Positions 56,116 through 64,000 of a stretch of 64,000 nt of DNA are shown in pieces (positions within the stretch are counted from its first letter, which is position 1; each line of letters opens with the position of its first letter). This stretch comes from Pseudomonas akapageensis (GTDB taxonomy: Bacteria > Pseudomonadota > Gammaproteobacteria > Pseudomonadales > Pseudomonadaceae), in the NCBI RefSeq assembly GCF_011355085.1, contig NZ_VXCP01000016.1, positions 1-64,000 of the forward strand, read 5' to 3'. The translations under genes and the position numbers were made by a program. The notes under the pieces are model-generated. The model did not search any database. It worked only from the letters and a program-made list of their open reading frames with translations, and was not told the DNA's origin.

Positions 56116-56879
56116 ATGGCTGGCGCTTGTTGCTGACCCGGCCCGCGGACGAAAACACCGCGCTGACAGCAACCCTCGCCGAGGCTGGAATATTCAGCAG
56201 TGCTTTCCCACTGCTGGAGATCGAGGCGATGCCGGTGAGCGTGGCACAGCGCAGCCAGGTTCTCGGGCTGGATCAGTATTGCGCCGTCATTGTCGTCAGC
56301 AAACCGGCAGCTCGCCTGGGCCTGGATCTGATCCGTCGGTTCTGGCCACAACCACCGCTGCAGGGGTGGTTCAGTGTTGGCGCAGCCACTGCGCAGATTC
56401 TCGAGAGTCATGGCCTGAGCGTGACCTGTCCGGCCGTGGGTGACGACAGCGAAGCACTGCTGCAAATGCCGCAGTTGCGCGCGGCAATCAACAGGCCTGA
56501 TGCACGGGTCTTGATCATGCGTGGAGAGGGTGGGCGAGAGTTGCTGTCCGAGCGGTTGACCGAGCTAGGTGCTAGTGTCGAATATCTGGAATTGTATCGC
56601 CGCTCGCTGCCGGAATATCCTGCCGGGGCGCTGTCGCACGAGATTCGTGAGCATCGCTTGAATGGCCTGGTGGTCAGCAGCGGGCAAGGATTTGAACACC
56701 TGCGGCAGTTGGCCGGCGAAGATTGGCCGCAACTGTCGCGGATGGCGTTGTTTGTACCGAGTCCGCGAGTCGCCGAGATGGCCAAGGCTACCGGTGCGCG
56801 GAATGTAGTGGATTGTCGTGGTGCCAGTGCCGCGGCGTTGCTGGCAGCGCTGCGGGAATACCCAGCACCGGCCCTGTAA
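56112..56879 (+). CDS. hemD: uroporphyrinogen-III synthase
   Basis: This 255-residue protein shows the two-domain HemD pattern: start [20 protein letters not shown], centre [20 protein letters not shown] and later [25 protein letters not shown]-like [20 protein letters not shown]. Sequence conservation in this family is low, so the assignment also rests on position after hemC. The start is GTG 56112, overlapping the hemC stop. It cyclises hydroxymethylbilane to uroporphyrinogen III. Confidence 0.92.
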   Translation: MNGWRLLLTRPADENTALTATLAEAGIFSSAFPLLEIEAMPVSVAQRSQVLGLDQYCAVIVVSKPAARLGLDLIRRFWPQPPLQGWFSVGAATAQILESHGLSVTCPAVGDDSEALLQMPQLRAAINRPDARVLIMRGEGGRELLSERLTELGASVEYLELYRRSLPEYPAGALSHEIREHRLNGLVVSSGQGFEHLRQLAGEDWPQLSRMALFVPSPRVAEMAKATGARNVVDCRGASAAALLAALREYPAPAL

Positions 56880-56916
56880 GGCGTCGATCGAACGCCTCAA
56901 TGCAAAGGATGGATAC

Positions 56917-58044
56917 GTGAGCGAAACAGCCTTGCCCAAAGATGATCTTGAGTCGGCGCTCGAAGCGCCCGCAGAAACACCCGCCACGCCAGCGCCACGC
57001 CGCAGCGGCAACGGTCTGGCAGTAGTCGCCCTGTTGCTTGGCGCAGCGGGCGTTGCGGCAGGCGGTTGGGGAATCTGGCAGGTACGTCACCTTGAGGCCG
57101 GGCGCCAGGTGCAGTCCGGGCAGTTGGAGGCCTTGAGCGCACAAACGCAGATTCTCAAGCAAAGTGAACAGCAGCTCTCGGCACGGCTGGCGCAGTTGCC
57201 TGCAGCCGATGAGCTGGAAGACCGCAGGCGCCTGGTGGCACAGCTGCAGGGCGATCAACAGCGCATGAGCCAGCGCCTGGAAACAGTGCTCGGCGCCAGT
57301 CGCAAGGATTGGCGCCTGGCCGAGGCCGAGCATCTGCTGCGCCTTGCCAGCCTGCGACTGTCGGCGCTGCAGGACATCAGCAGTGCCCAGGCCCTGGTTC
57401 AGGGTGCCGATGAAATTCTCCGCGAACAGAACGACCCAGGCGCTTTCGCTGCGCGCGAACAACTGGCCAAAAGCCTGGCGGCCTTGCACAGCGTCCAGCA
57501 GCCGGATCGCACGGGCCTCTACCTGAAGTTGGTGGCCTTGCGCGACCAAGTTGTGCAACTCAGCGCTCTGGCACCCGAGTATCAGGACAAGGGCGAATCG
57601 TTGTTCGGTTTGACGGCCGATGGCGATGGTCCCAGTCGCTGGTCGCAATGGTGGGATCAAATCTCGCGCTACATTCGCATTGATTTCAATGCCGACAAGA
57701 ATGTTCGGCCGCTACTGGCCGGCCAGGCGCTCAACCAGGTGCGACTGGCGCTCAGCCTGACTCTGGAGCAGGCGCAATGGGCTGCGCTCAATGGCGAGCC
57801 GAAGGTCTATACCCAGGCGCTGGATGAGGCGCGCAGTGTGCTGCTGAGCAATTTCAACCCGGACAACCCGCAAAGCAAAATGATGCTCGAGCAGATTGGC
57901 GAGCTGGCCAAACAACCGGTCTCGGTCGTTACGCCGGACCTGGCGGGTACCCTGAGTGCGGTCCAGGCATATCTTGAGCGCCGACACCTGCCTGCCGATG
58001 AGGCCAAGCCCGCCGCACAGGCCGGCGAGGAGACCAGCCCATGA
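56917..58044 (+). CDS. hemX: HemX-family membrane protein
   Basis: This 375-residue protein has a Pro/Ala/Glu-rich cytoplasmic start, one membrane helix (GLAVVALLLGAAGVAAGGWG, about 33-52), a long coiled coil (LEALSAQTQILKQSEQQLSA, VAQLQGDQQRMSQRLETVLG) and a globular periplasmic part with DWRLAEAEHLLRLASLRLSA. It is often annotated as a uroporphyrinogen methyltransferase but no such catalytic fold is seen. GTG 56917 has AAGGAT 9 bases upstream. It overlaps hemY by ATGA. Confidence 0.88.
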   Translation: MSETALPKDDLESALEAPAETPATPAPRRSGNGLAVVALLLGAAGVAAGGWGIWQVRHLEAGRQVQSGQLEALSAQTQILKQSEQQLSARLAQLPAADELEDRRRLVAQLQGDQQRMSQRLETVLGASRKDWRLAEAEHLLRLASLRLSALQDISSAQALVQGADEILREQNDPGAFAAREQLAKSLAALHSVQQPDRTGLYLKLVALRDQVVQLSALAPEYQDKGESLFGLTADGDGPSRWSQWWDQISRYIRIDFNADKNVRPLLAGQALNQVRLALSLTLEQAQWAALNGEPKVYTQALDEARSVLLSNFNPDNPQSKMMLEQIGELAKQPVSVVTPDLAGTLSAVQAYLERRHLPADEAKPAAQAGEETSP

Positions 58045-59279
58045 AGCGCGTCTATGTGGCAGTCGTGATCGCGATTGCAGTGGCCGCGGTGCTGGGCATG
58101 GCGATTGCCCAGCATACCGGCTACGTGCTGATTGCCTACAAGAGCTTCCGGTACGAGTCGAGCCTCTGGGCGACATTGGCGCTGGTGGTGTTTATCTGGT
58201 TGCTGGTATTGGTCGTCAACGCATTGATCGGTTTGGTGACTACCTCCGGTGGTGTGGTCAACCCCTGGTCCCGGCGTAATCGCAGCCGTCGCGTACAGCT
58301 TGCGATCGAGCAGGGTCAACTGGATCTGGCCGAGGGACGCTGGGCCGGTGCGCAAAAACATTTGCACCGGGCTGCAGAGGCTGAGCGGCAACCACTGCTG
58401 TATTACCTCGGTGCGGCACGTGCGGCAAACGAGTTGGGGCGCTACGAAGACAGCGACACCTTGCTGGAGCGAGCGCTCGAGAGGCAGCCGGAGGCCGAAC
58501 TGGCGATTGCCTTGAATCATGCCCAATTGCAGATGGACCGGGGAGATACGGATGGCTCGCTGGTTACCCTGCAAGCCATGCAAGAGCGCCACCCGCAAAA
58601 TGCCCAGGTACTGCGCCAGTTGCAGAGGCTGTATCAGCAACGGGGCGACTGGCCGGCATTGATTCGCCTGTTGCCGGAGCTGCGCAAGGACAAGGTTCTG
58701 CCAGCGGCCGAACTCGCCGAGCTGGAGCGTCGTGCCTGGGGCGAGAATCTCAGCCTGGCGGGACAGCGGGAGCAGGATGGCGAAGCAGGGCGCCAGTCAT
58801 TGGAGCGAGCCTGGCAGCAATTGACTTCGGCGCAACGCCAGGAGCCGCAATTGATAGCGGCATATGCCGAGCAGCTACGTCAGCTCGGGGCAGAGGCAGA
58901 AGCGGAAGAAGTGTTGCGCAATGCGCTTAAACGCGATTACGACAGCCACCTCGCTCGGCTCTATGGTCTGGTGCGTGGGCGTGATTCGGCGCGTCAGCTG
59001 CAAACAGCCGAGGGCTGGATCAAGCAGCATCCCGAAGATCCGAGCCTGTTGCTGACACTGGGTCGGTTGAGCCTGCAAAATCGCTTGTGGGGCAAGGCGC
59101 GGGACTACTTTGAAAGCAGCCTGCGCTTTCAACGCAACCCGGAAGCTTGTGCCGAGCTGGCTCGTCTGTTGGCGCAGCTGGGCGATACCGAACGCAGCAA
59201 CCAACTTTTTCAGGAGGGGCTTGGCATGCTCGACAAGCGCCTATTGGCTTTGCCGCTGCCGCAAGCGAATCGTACCTGA
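58041..59279 (+). CDS. hemY: HemY-family tetratricopeptide membrane protein
   Basis: This 412-residue protein has two N-terminal membrane helices (VYVAVVIAIAVAAVLGMAIA and SLWATLALVVFIWLLVLVVN) and a long series of TPR-like helices (EGRWAGAQKHLHRAAEAERQ, YYLGAARAANELGRYEDSDT). It belongs with hemX in the haem operon of gammaproteobacteria; this HemY is not protoporphyrinogen oxidase. The name is by operon place and architecture. A hairpin without T-run follows. Confidence 0.9.
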   Translation: MKRVYVAVVIAIAVAAVLGMAIAQHTGYVLIAYKSFRYESSLWATLALVVFIWLLVLVVNALIGLVTTSGGVVNPWSRRNRSRRVQLAIEQGQLDLAEGRWAGAQKHLHRAAEAERQPLLYYLGAARAANELGRYEDSDTLLERALERQPEAELAIALNHAQLQMDRGDTDGSLVTLQAMQERHPQNAQVLRQLQRLYQQRGDWPALIRLLPELRKDKVLPAAELAELERRAWGENLSLAGQREQDGEAGRQSLERAWQQLTSAQRQEPQLIAAYAEQLRQLGAEAEAEEVLRNALKRDYDSHLARLYGLVRGRDSARQLQTAEGWIKQHPEDPSLLLTLGRLSLQNRLWGKARDYFESSLRFQRNPEACAELARLLAQLGDTERSNQLFQEGLGMLDKRLLALPLPQANRT

Positions 59280-59284
59280 AGGGC

Positions 59285-59317
59285 AGGCGGGCTTTTCCTG
59301 AATGGAAAAGTCCGCCT
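59285..59317 (+). terminator. hairpin after hemY
   Basis: AGGCGGGCTTTTCC pairs with GGAAAAGTCCGCCT (one G-U pair) around a 5-base loop. It lacks a T-run but is well placed to end the hem operon. Confidence 0.55.
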
Positions 59318-59483
59318 GGTCTTGTAGATGATTCGCCTTTTCATTTCACCGCATGCTTACAAATCATCTGCTTTCTGTCGGCTTTTCCCTACATAGTTGA
59401 AGACTTCTCCGGTTCACCTTGCCTTGTAAGGGGCCGAAGATTTCCTCTACCGTTACCTTCGTCTACCCCGATCTGGATTCGCC

Positions 59484-59987
59484 ATGTTTCTGGCCCGTTC
59501 GCGCTCATTGTTCTTTCTGGCTTTCACGGCATCGCTGCTGGTCATGGGGGCGGTGTTGTACCTGGAATACGGTGTCGGCCTTGAACCCTGCCCGCTGTGC
59601 CTGGTGCAGCGTTTTTTTCTGGTTGCCTTCGGGGCCGCTTGCCTGGTGGCTTCTATCCATTCTCCGGGGCGGGTGGGGCAATATGTTTATTGGGGGCTGG
59701 CCACTTTATCCGCATGCCTGGGCGCGCTCGCGGCATCCCGTCAGGTCTGGTTGCAAAGCAGTTCTCAGGTGCCTGTTGAAATTTGCCAGCCCACTTTTGG
59801 CCACATGCTGCGTTCAATGCCACTCAGCCAGGTGATTGAATCCCTGCTGCTGGGTACTCCGGATTGCGTGCGAATCAAGTGGACCTTGCTGGAAATGAGC
59901 GTTGCCGAATGGAGCTTGCTGGCGTTCGCCGGGATGGCGGTTTTTACGCTCATCCAGCTTTTGTGCGTCCATCGTCAAGCGCGTTGA
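59484..59987 (+). CDS. disulfide bond formation protein DsbB-type
   Basis: This 167-residue membrane protein has four hydrophobic helices, the quinone-linked CPLC pair in GLEPCPLCLVQRFF (about 36-39) and the second cysteine pair in EICQPTFG and TPDCVRIKW. It reoxidises periplasmic DsbA using ubiquinone. In P. aeruginosa the gene at this place, between hem and alg genes, is called dsbH; the symbol is not given here because Pseudomonas usually has two such genes. ATG 59484. Confidence 0.9.
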   Translation: MFLARSRSLFFLAFTASLLVMGAVLYLEYGVGLEPCPLCLVQRFFLVAFGAACLVASIHSPGRVGQYVYWGLATLSACLGALAASRQVWLQSSSQVPVEICQPTFGHMLRSMPLSQVIESLLLGTPDCVRIKWTLLEMSVAEWSLLAFAGMAVFTLIQLLCVHRQAR

Positions 59988-60216
59988 GCCGGGCAAATGT
60001 AGGTTTAATTGACCTGCGTCACGTCGGACAGGGTTTTAAACACTTGTATGAACTTTATCTTCTGCGTACCTTGAAGCTGTAGGCGCGGGGGCATAATCTC
60101 CTTTCAGCACTACAGAAAAAACAGGCTGCTCAATGCCGCTTGGCTGGTACGGGCCTTGTTCCTCGATTTCGCGGAGCGGGCGGACAGCGGCATTGCCCAA
60201 AAGGGAAGAGATGACC

Positions 60217-60696
60217 ATGCTCGAAAGTTGTCAGAATGCTCAGGAACGCTGGGGTGGAGTTCATCTGCTGATTGACCGCTGGCTGCAGGAGCGACACGAA
60301 TTGGTGGAGGCTTTCCATAGCCTCGACGCGATGCCGGAAATCGATGCCGGCAAGCGCAAGGAACTATTGAAGTTCTGCGCGATTCTGGTCGACTACGTTT
60401 CTGCAGGACATTTCGAAGTCTATGAACAGCTTACCAACGAAGCCAAGGCCTTTGGCGATGATCGTGGTTTGAAGCTGGCCGAACAGATCTACCCGCGCAT
60501 CGATGTCATCACCGAGAAGGCCCTGGCCTTCAATGACCTCTGCGATCACAAGAGTGACTGCTCCAATGGCGAGAAAGTCGCGGCGGCACTCAAGGAACTT
60601 GGGGTGCTGTTGCATGAGCGCTTCGAGCTGGAAGACTGCCTGATCGAAGTCTTGCATACGGCGCACAAGGAAGAAGGCGCGGTCGAGAACGCCTGA
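60217..60696 (+). CDS. algQ: anti-sigma-70 factor Rsd/AlgQ
   Basis: This 159-residue protein is Rsd/AlgQ. The start [20 protein letters not shown] and the helix-rich fold with [20 protein letters not shown] and [20 protein letters not shown] match the family, which binds sigma-70 region 4 and frees core polymerase for alternative sigma factors. ATG 60217 is used; an in-frame ATG two codons upstream overlaps the GAAGAG site. A possible promoter (TTGAAG near 60071 with TAATCT 16 bases on) lies upstream. Confidence 0.9.
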   Translation: MLESCQNAQERWGGVHLLIDRWLQERHELVEAFHSLDAMPEIDAGKRKELLKFCAILVDYVSAGHFEVYEQLTNEAKAFGDDRGLKLAEQIYPRIDVITEKALAFNDLCDHKSDCSNGEKVAAALKELGVLLHERFELEDCLIEVLHTAHKEEGAVENA

Positions 60697-60704
60697 TTCG
60701 ATAG

Positions 60705-60732
60705 CGATACGGTGTTCGACAACACCGTATCG
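60705..60732. terminator. 12-bp hairpin between algQ and FKBP gene
   Basis: CGATACGGTGTT pairs perfectly with AACACCGTATCG around CGAC. It is symmetric and lies between the convergent stops, so it could end both transcripts although no T-run follows. Confidence 0.55.
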
Positions 60733-60747
60733 ACCCCTCCCAGGTGC

Positions 60748-61413
60748 TCAGTCACCGACCCCCAACAACTCAATTTCGAATGTCAGTGGCGTGTACGGTG
60801 CAATCAGGTCACCGGCACCTTCTGCGCCATAGGCTTGCGCCGAGGGAATTACCAGGCGCCATTTCGCACCGACCGGCATTTGCTGCAACGCCGATTGCCA
60901 GCCGCTGATGACACTGTCCAGACGAAACCATTGGGGCTCGTTGCTCTGATCGAATACGGTGCCGTCGGGTAGTTTTCCTGTGTAGCGAACCTGCACTTTT
61001 CCCACAGCCTTGGGTTTTGCTCCGGTTCCTGAGTTCAACTCAGTCAGCAAAATGCCGTCTGCCAATTCACGTACACCTGCGCGAGTTTTTTCGATGGCCA
61101 GAAAGCGTCGCTCGGCCAACATGGCTGCCTCGACTTCGCTATCGATTGCCGCCTGGTTGGCGTTCGCCTCGTGCTGGCGCAACACCTCTTCAATGCGGGC
61201 GTTGCTCAAGGCCAACGGCTTGTTCTGATAGGCCTGTTGCAATCCTTCGATCAGTGCTTGCAACTGCAGGTCGGGGACTTCCTGACGCAGGCGTTCACCC
61301 AGGCTCGCGCCCAGGCTGTAGGCGAGGTCGTGAGGGTTTGTGGTGTTGGTTTTTTCGTCTGCGTGAGCCAGTGGCAGCAACAGGAAAAACGATAACAACA
61401 GGTGACGCGGCAT
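60748..61413 (-). CDS. periplasmic FKBP-type peptidyl-prolyl isomerase
   Basis: This 221-residue protein has a signal peptide (MPRHLLLSFFLLLPLAHADE), an N-terminal dimerisation domain with SYL-like LAYSLGASLGERL (about 30-110) and a C-terminal FKBP domain (VQVRYTGKLPDGTVFDQSNE, PSAQAYGAEGAGDLIAPYTP, LTFEIELLGV). The layout equals FkpA/FklB/Mip. It would catalyse prolyl isomerisation of exported proteins. ATG 61413 follows GGAGCG. It faces algQ tail to tail. Confidence 0.9.
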   Translation of the reverse strand: MPRHLLLSFFLLLPLAHADEKTNTTNPHDLAYSLGASLGERLRQEVPDLQLQALIEGLQQAYQNKPLALSNARIEEVLRQHEANANQAAIDSEVEAAMLAERRFLAIEKTRAGVRELADGILLTELNSGTGAKPKAVGKVQVRYTGKLPDGTVFDQSNEPQWFRLDSVISGWQSALQQMPVGAKWRLVIPSAQAYGAEGAGDLIAPYTPLTFEIELLGVGD

Positions 61414-61652
61414 GGGCACGCTCCGTGTTCAGAGGGGCAGGATTATGCCAGTGTGAATGTGGTTGGCGGCGACTCAATTTCAACCATTGCCGACAGCAGT
61501 GAAAGCTGGATCTACAATGGTGTGCAGCCGCAGCGAAAACAACATTTGCCCAGGCATGCAACGCGGCTCATTCGATACTGTCAACATGCCCTAGCGGTGG
61601 TACCAGCAGAGGTCTAACATGAGCCGCAAACATATCAGCCAGGAGGTAAACC

Positions 61653-62843
61653 ATGTCGGCCAATAAGAAGCCTGTAAACACTCCGTTGCATTTGCTCCAA
61701 CAGCTCTCGGGTAGCTTGCTTGAGCATCTGGAAAGCGCCTGTTCGCAAGCGCTGGCTGATGCTGAAAAACTACTCGCCAAGCTCGAGAAGCAACGAGGAA
61801 AGGCTCAAGAAAAACTGCACAAATCGCGCACCAAATTGCAGGACGCCGCGGCGGCCGGCAAAGCCAAGGCGCAGACAAAAGCCAAGGGTGCAGTGAAAGA
61901 ACTTGAGGACCTGCTCGACGCACTCAAAGATCGCCAGTCGGAGACTCGCGCCTACATTCTGCAACTCAAACGCGATGCCCAGGAAAGCCTGAAGCTCGCC
62001 CAAGGTGTTGGTCGCGTGAAGGAAGCGGCCATCAAGGCATTGACTGTGCGTAGTGCGAAACCTGCTGCCAAACCAGCTGCTGCGAGCACTGCCGCCAAGC
62101 CAGTGGCCAAGCCGGCCGCGAAACCTGCTGCAAGAACGGCGGCTGCAAAACCTGCAGCCAAACCAGCTGCGAAACCGGCTGCCAAGCCTGCTGCCAGCGC
62201 TGCAGCCAAGCCTGCGGCTAAACCTGCTGCAAGAGCAGCGGCTGCAAAACCTGCAGCCAAGCCAGCTGCGAAACCGGCAGCCAGGTCTGCTGCCAGTGCT
62301 GCCGCCAAGCCCGCTGCGAAACCAGCAGTCAAGGCTGCCGCCAAACCCGCGGCTAAGCCAGCCGCAAGCGCAGCTGCGAAACCTGCTGCCAAGCCAGCGG
62401 CGAAAACCGCAGCAGCTGCAAAACCTGCTGCCAAGCCAGCGGCGAGAACCGCAGCGGCTGCAAAACCTGCGACCAAGCCTGCTGCAAAACCCGCAGCCAA
62501 AGCTACACCCGCCAAGGCACCTGCCAGCAAACCTGCTGCCGCGAAACCTGCAGCCAAACCTGCAGCCAAACCTGCAGCGAGCGCAGCGGCAACCAAACCC
62601 GCAGCCAAACCTGCAGCCAGACCAGCTGCGAAACCTGCGGTGAAAAAACCCGCCGCTACCGCCGCCAAAGCTGCGTCGGCCAAACCGTCGATGCCGACAG
62701 CGCTTGCAACAGCAACGGGACCCGTAACTGCACCTGCACCCGCTGCGGCGTCGGTTGCTGCACCTGCTCCACAAACCACCACCCAACCCACCACGCCAGC
62801 GACACCTGGCAACAGCGGCCAGGCCAACGTAACGGCCTCCTAA
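61653..62843 (+). CDS. algP: histone-H1-like protein AlgP with KPAA repeats
   Basis: This 396-residue protein has a helical N-terminal part of about 130 residues (TPLHLLQQLSGSLLEHLESA, EKLLAKLEKQRGKAQEKLHK) and then more than 50 units of Lys-Pro-Ala-Ala, interrupted by Arg, Thr and Ser variants, as in AlgP (AlgR3) of P. aeruginosa. The tail is Pro/Thr/Ala-rich. The basic repeat binds DNA non-specifically. GGAGG precedes ATG 61653. The repeat makes length change by slippage likely. Confidence 0.93.
   Translation: MSANKKPVNTPLHLLQQLSGSLLEHLESACSQALADAEKLLAKLEKQRGKAQEKLHKSRTKLQDAAAAGKAKAQTKAKGAVKELEDLLDALKDRQSETRAYILQLKRDAQESLKLAQGVGRVKEAAIKALTVRSAKPAAKPAAASTAAKPVAKPAAKPAARTAAAKPAAKPAAKPAAKPAASAAAKPAAKPAARAAAAKPAAKPAAKPAARSAASAAAKPAAKPAVKAAAKPAAKPAASAAAKPAAKPAAKTAAAAKPAAKPAARTAAAAKPATKPAAKPAAKATPAKAPASKPAAAKPAAKPAAKPAASAAATKPAAKPAARPAAKPAVKKPAATAAKAASAKPSMPTALATATGPVTAPAPAAASVAAPAPQTTTQPTTPATPGNSGQANVTAS
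62055..62660 (+). repeat. tandem AAPAK-coding repeat inside algP
   Basis: The stretch is built of 12-base and longer units such as AAACCTGCTGCC and AAGCCAGCTGCG, encoding Lys-Pro-Ala-Ala. The unit sequences differ by synonymous changes, and some blocks of about 70-80 bases recur almost exactly, pointing to past duplication. Confidence 0.85.
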
Positions 62844-63304
62844 GCCCTGCTCACCGCGACGCGCAGCACCTGCAGCGCGTCGTGGTGAAGGCTTTGTCCC
62901 TGCGGCAGCAACCCTTGCAGCCACTGCAAAACAAGATCGGTCTTTGCCTCGGGCCATTCGCGGCTCAAACCTTCGAGCCGAATCAGTAGTTGTCGCTCGG
63001 CCTCCAGCTCCAGTCCCTTGACCTGCTCGCGCATCCTGTTCAACTCGCTGTCTTGCAATGCTGCCTGGCGCCATTGCTGGCGCAATTGCCGCAGGGGTTG
63101 CACGACTTCGGTTTGCCATGGTCCGGCGGATTGTCGCAGTTGTTCCACACGCACGGCCGTCAGGGCCACGCCCCGTTGTCCCAGCCAGGCGCCGCACAGC
63201 AGCAGGCAGACATCGGCACCGTTTGCTTGCAGGTCGAGGCAGGCTTTTTCCACACCCGGGCGCGAATACAGCGCCACGGCAAAGCTCCACAGGTCGGTGT
63301 ACAT
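62840..63304 (-). CDS. TIGR02444-family protein
   Basis: This 154-residue helical protein begins MYTDLWSFAVALYSRPGVEK and continues LDLQANGADVCLLLCGAWLG, the hallmark of TIGR02444, a small family of unknown function found beside the ABC-F gene in Pseudomonas. The start is ATG 63304. It ends in the algP stop (tail-to-tail overlap) and is divergent from the ABC-F gene. Confidence 0.8.
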   Translation of the reverse strand: MYTDLWSFAVALYSRPGVEKACLDLQANGADVCLLLCGAWLGQRGVALTAVRVEQLRQSAGPWQTEVVQPLRQLRQQWRQAALQDSELNRMREQVKGLELEAERQLLIRLEGLSREWPEAKTDLVLQWLQGLLPQGQSLHHDALQVLRVAVSRA

Positions 63305-63354
63305 AGTCCTACTCGCGCCAGTTGCCGACGAAGCTGGTAGACTCCGCCGCCATT

Positions 63355-64000
63355 ATGATTCGACTACAGAACCTCACTTTACAGCGTGGCCCGCAACGTC
63401 TGCTAGAAGACGCCGAGTTGACGCTGCACGCCGGCCAGAAAGCCGGTCTGATCGGTGCCAATGGCGCCGGTAAATCCAGCCTGTTCGCGATGCTGCGCGG
63501 GGAGTTGGTGCCTGACGCCGGTGACTGCTTGTTGCCTGCTGACTGGCGCATCGCCCACATGCGCCAGGAGGTCGACACGCTCGAGCGCATTGCGGTCGAC
63601 TATGTGCTCGACGGCGATGTGCGCCTGCGCCAGGTCCAGCAAGCGCTGGCTGAAGCCGAGCAGGCCCATGACGGGACCGCCCTGGCGCGCCTGCATATCG
63701 AGCTCGACAGTGCCGATGGCTACACCGCCGATGCCCGAGCGCGCAAACTGCTGGCGGGCCTTGGCTTCAGCAACGAGCAGATGGACCGTCGGGTCGGGGA
63801 TTTTTCGGGTGGCTGGCGGATGCGCCTGAACCTGGCCCAGGCACTGATGTGCCCATCGGACCTGTTGCTGCTCGACGAACCGACCAACCACCTGGACCTC
63901 GATGCCATCCTGTGGCTGGAAGAGTGGCTGAAAAGTTATCCGGGCACTTTGTTGCTGATTTCCCACGACCGCGACTTCCTTGATGCGGTGGTCGATCAGA
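63355..64000 (+). CDS. ABC-F family ATPase, partial at window end
   Basis: Only the first 215 codons lie in the window. They hold Walker A GLIGANGAGKSSLFAML (about 33-49), the signature FSGGWRMRLNLAQAL (about 147), Walker B LLLLDEPTNHLDLDAI (about 170) and the switch HDRDFLD. Two ATPase modules without membrane part are expected, as in YheS/Uup. ABC-F proteins act on ribosomes. The opening MIRLQNLTLQRGPQRLLEDA is like YheS. ATG 63355. Confidence 0.9.
   Translation, partial: MIRLQNLTLQRGPQRLLEDAELTLHAGQKAGLIGANGAGKSSLFAMLRGELVPDAGDCLLPADWRIAHMRQEVDTLERIAVDYVLDGDVRLRQVQQALAEAEQAHDGTALARLHIELDSADGYTADARARKLLAGLGFSNEQMDRRVGDFSGGWRMRLNLAQALMCPSDLLLLDEPTNHLDLDAILWLEEWLKSYPGTLLLISHDRDFLDAVVDQ

Noticed and set aside
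61770..63290. 506-codon Gly/Cys/Arg-rich frame and other long frames antisense to algP
   Set aside because: They are produced by the algP repeat read on the other strand; composition is low-complexity and there is no start site.

Overview
The window is chromosomal DNA of a Pseudomonas, most likely of the P. putida / P. fluorescens side of the genus. Support: the gene order kauB - lrp/dadA/ridA/dadX/pauR - xpt - rep - GGDEF/EAL - glnK/amtB - lysA/dapF/xerC - cyaY - rnk - cyaA - argH - algR - hemCDXY - algQ - algP follows the order I know from Pseudomonas; the codon use is GC-rich; typical Pseudomonas REP elements lie in several gaps; and a P. putida-type D-lysine cluster (hglS, LysR, amaB, amaA) is present. 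I see no tRNA, rRNA, CRISPR array or intact insertion sequence.

Layout. 1-14.5 kb: small orphan genes, then polyamine and alanine catabolism (kauB, an MFS transporter, a PLD-family lipoprotein, a MocR regulator, a PauB-type oxidase, lrp, dadA-ridA-dadX, pauR, a cytochrome c5). 14.5-23.7 kb: an acyl-CoA hydrolase/transferase, xpt, rep helicase, a GGDEF/EAL protein, and a MATE pump divergent from a LysR regulator. 23.7-29.1 kb: the lysine / 2-aminoadipate catabolic cluster. 29.1-34.5 kb: an MscS channel with a cNMP-type domain, an oprD-type porin plus modA operon preceded by a ModE-like palindrome, and yifB/comM. 34.5-37.4 kb: an AT-richer island with three small envelope genes, bounded by a remnant of the neighbouring lysR on the left and a remnant of yifB on the right. 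37.4-41.6 kb: lysR, ubiK, a sigma-54 type glnK-amtB operon and sutA. 41.6-47.1 kb: the lptM-lysA-dapF-DUF484-xerC-yigB operon facing cyaY-DUF1289. 47.2-53.7 kb: rnk, cyaA, small conserved genes, a GST and argH. 53.7-60 kb: a truncated algZ, algR, hemC-hemD-hemX-hemY and dsbB. 60-64 kb: algQ/rsd, an FKBP isomerase, algP with its long Lys-Pro-Ala-Ala repeat, a TIGR02444 protein and the start of an ABC-F ATPase that runs off the window.

How the genes work together. Amine and amino-acid catabolism dominates the left half: gamma-glutamyl or guanidino aldehydes (KauB), gamma-glutamyl-polyamine oxidation (PauB-type) under PauR, L-/D-alanine (DadX/DadA under Lrp), and D-lysine via pipecolate, aminoadipate semialdehyde and 2-oxoadipate (AmaA, AmaB, HglS). 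The right half is mostly housekeeping: nitrogen sensing, meso-DAP/lysine, chromosome dimer resolution, cAMP, arginine, haem and sigma-70 modulation.

The least ordinary points are: (1) a porin-modA transcription unit with a ModE-like operator but no modBC, suggesting molybdate-controlled outer-membrane uptake; (2) the island between yifB and lysR with reciprocal gene remnants; (3) algR whose partner kinase gene algZ has lost its membrane and histidine-box part while keeping the ATGA overlap; (4) a structured, possibly transcribed gap upstream of sutA. All names rest on reading the sequence and on family knowledge; no database search was run.
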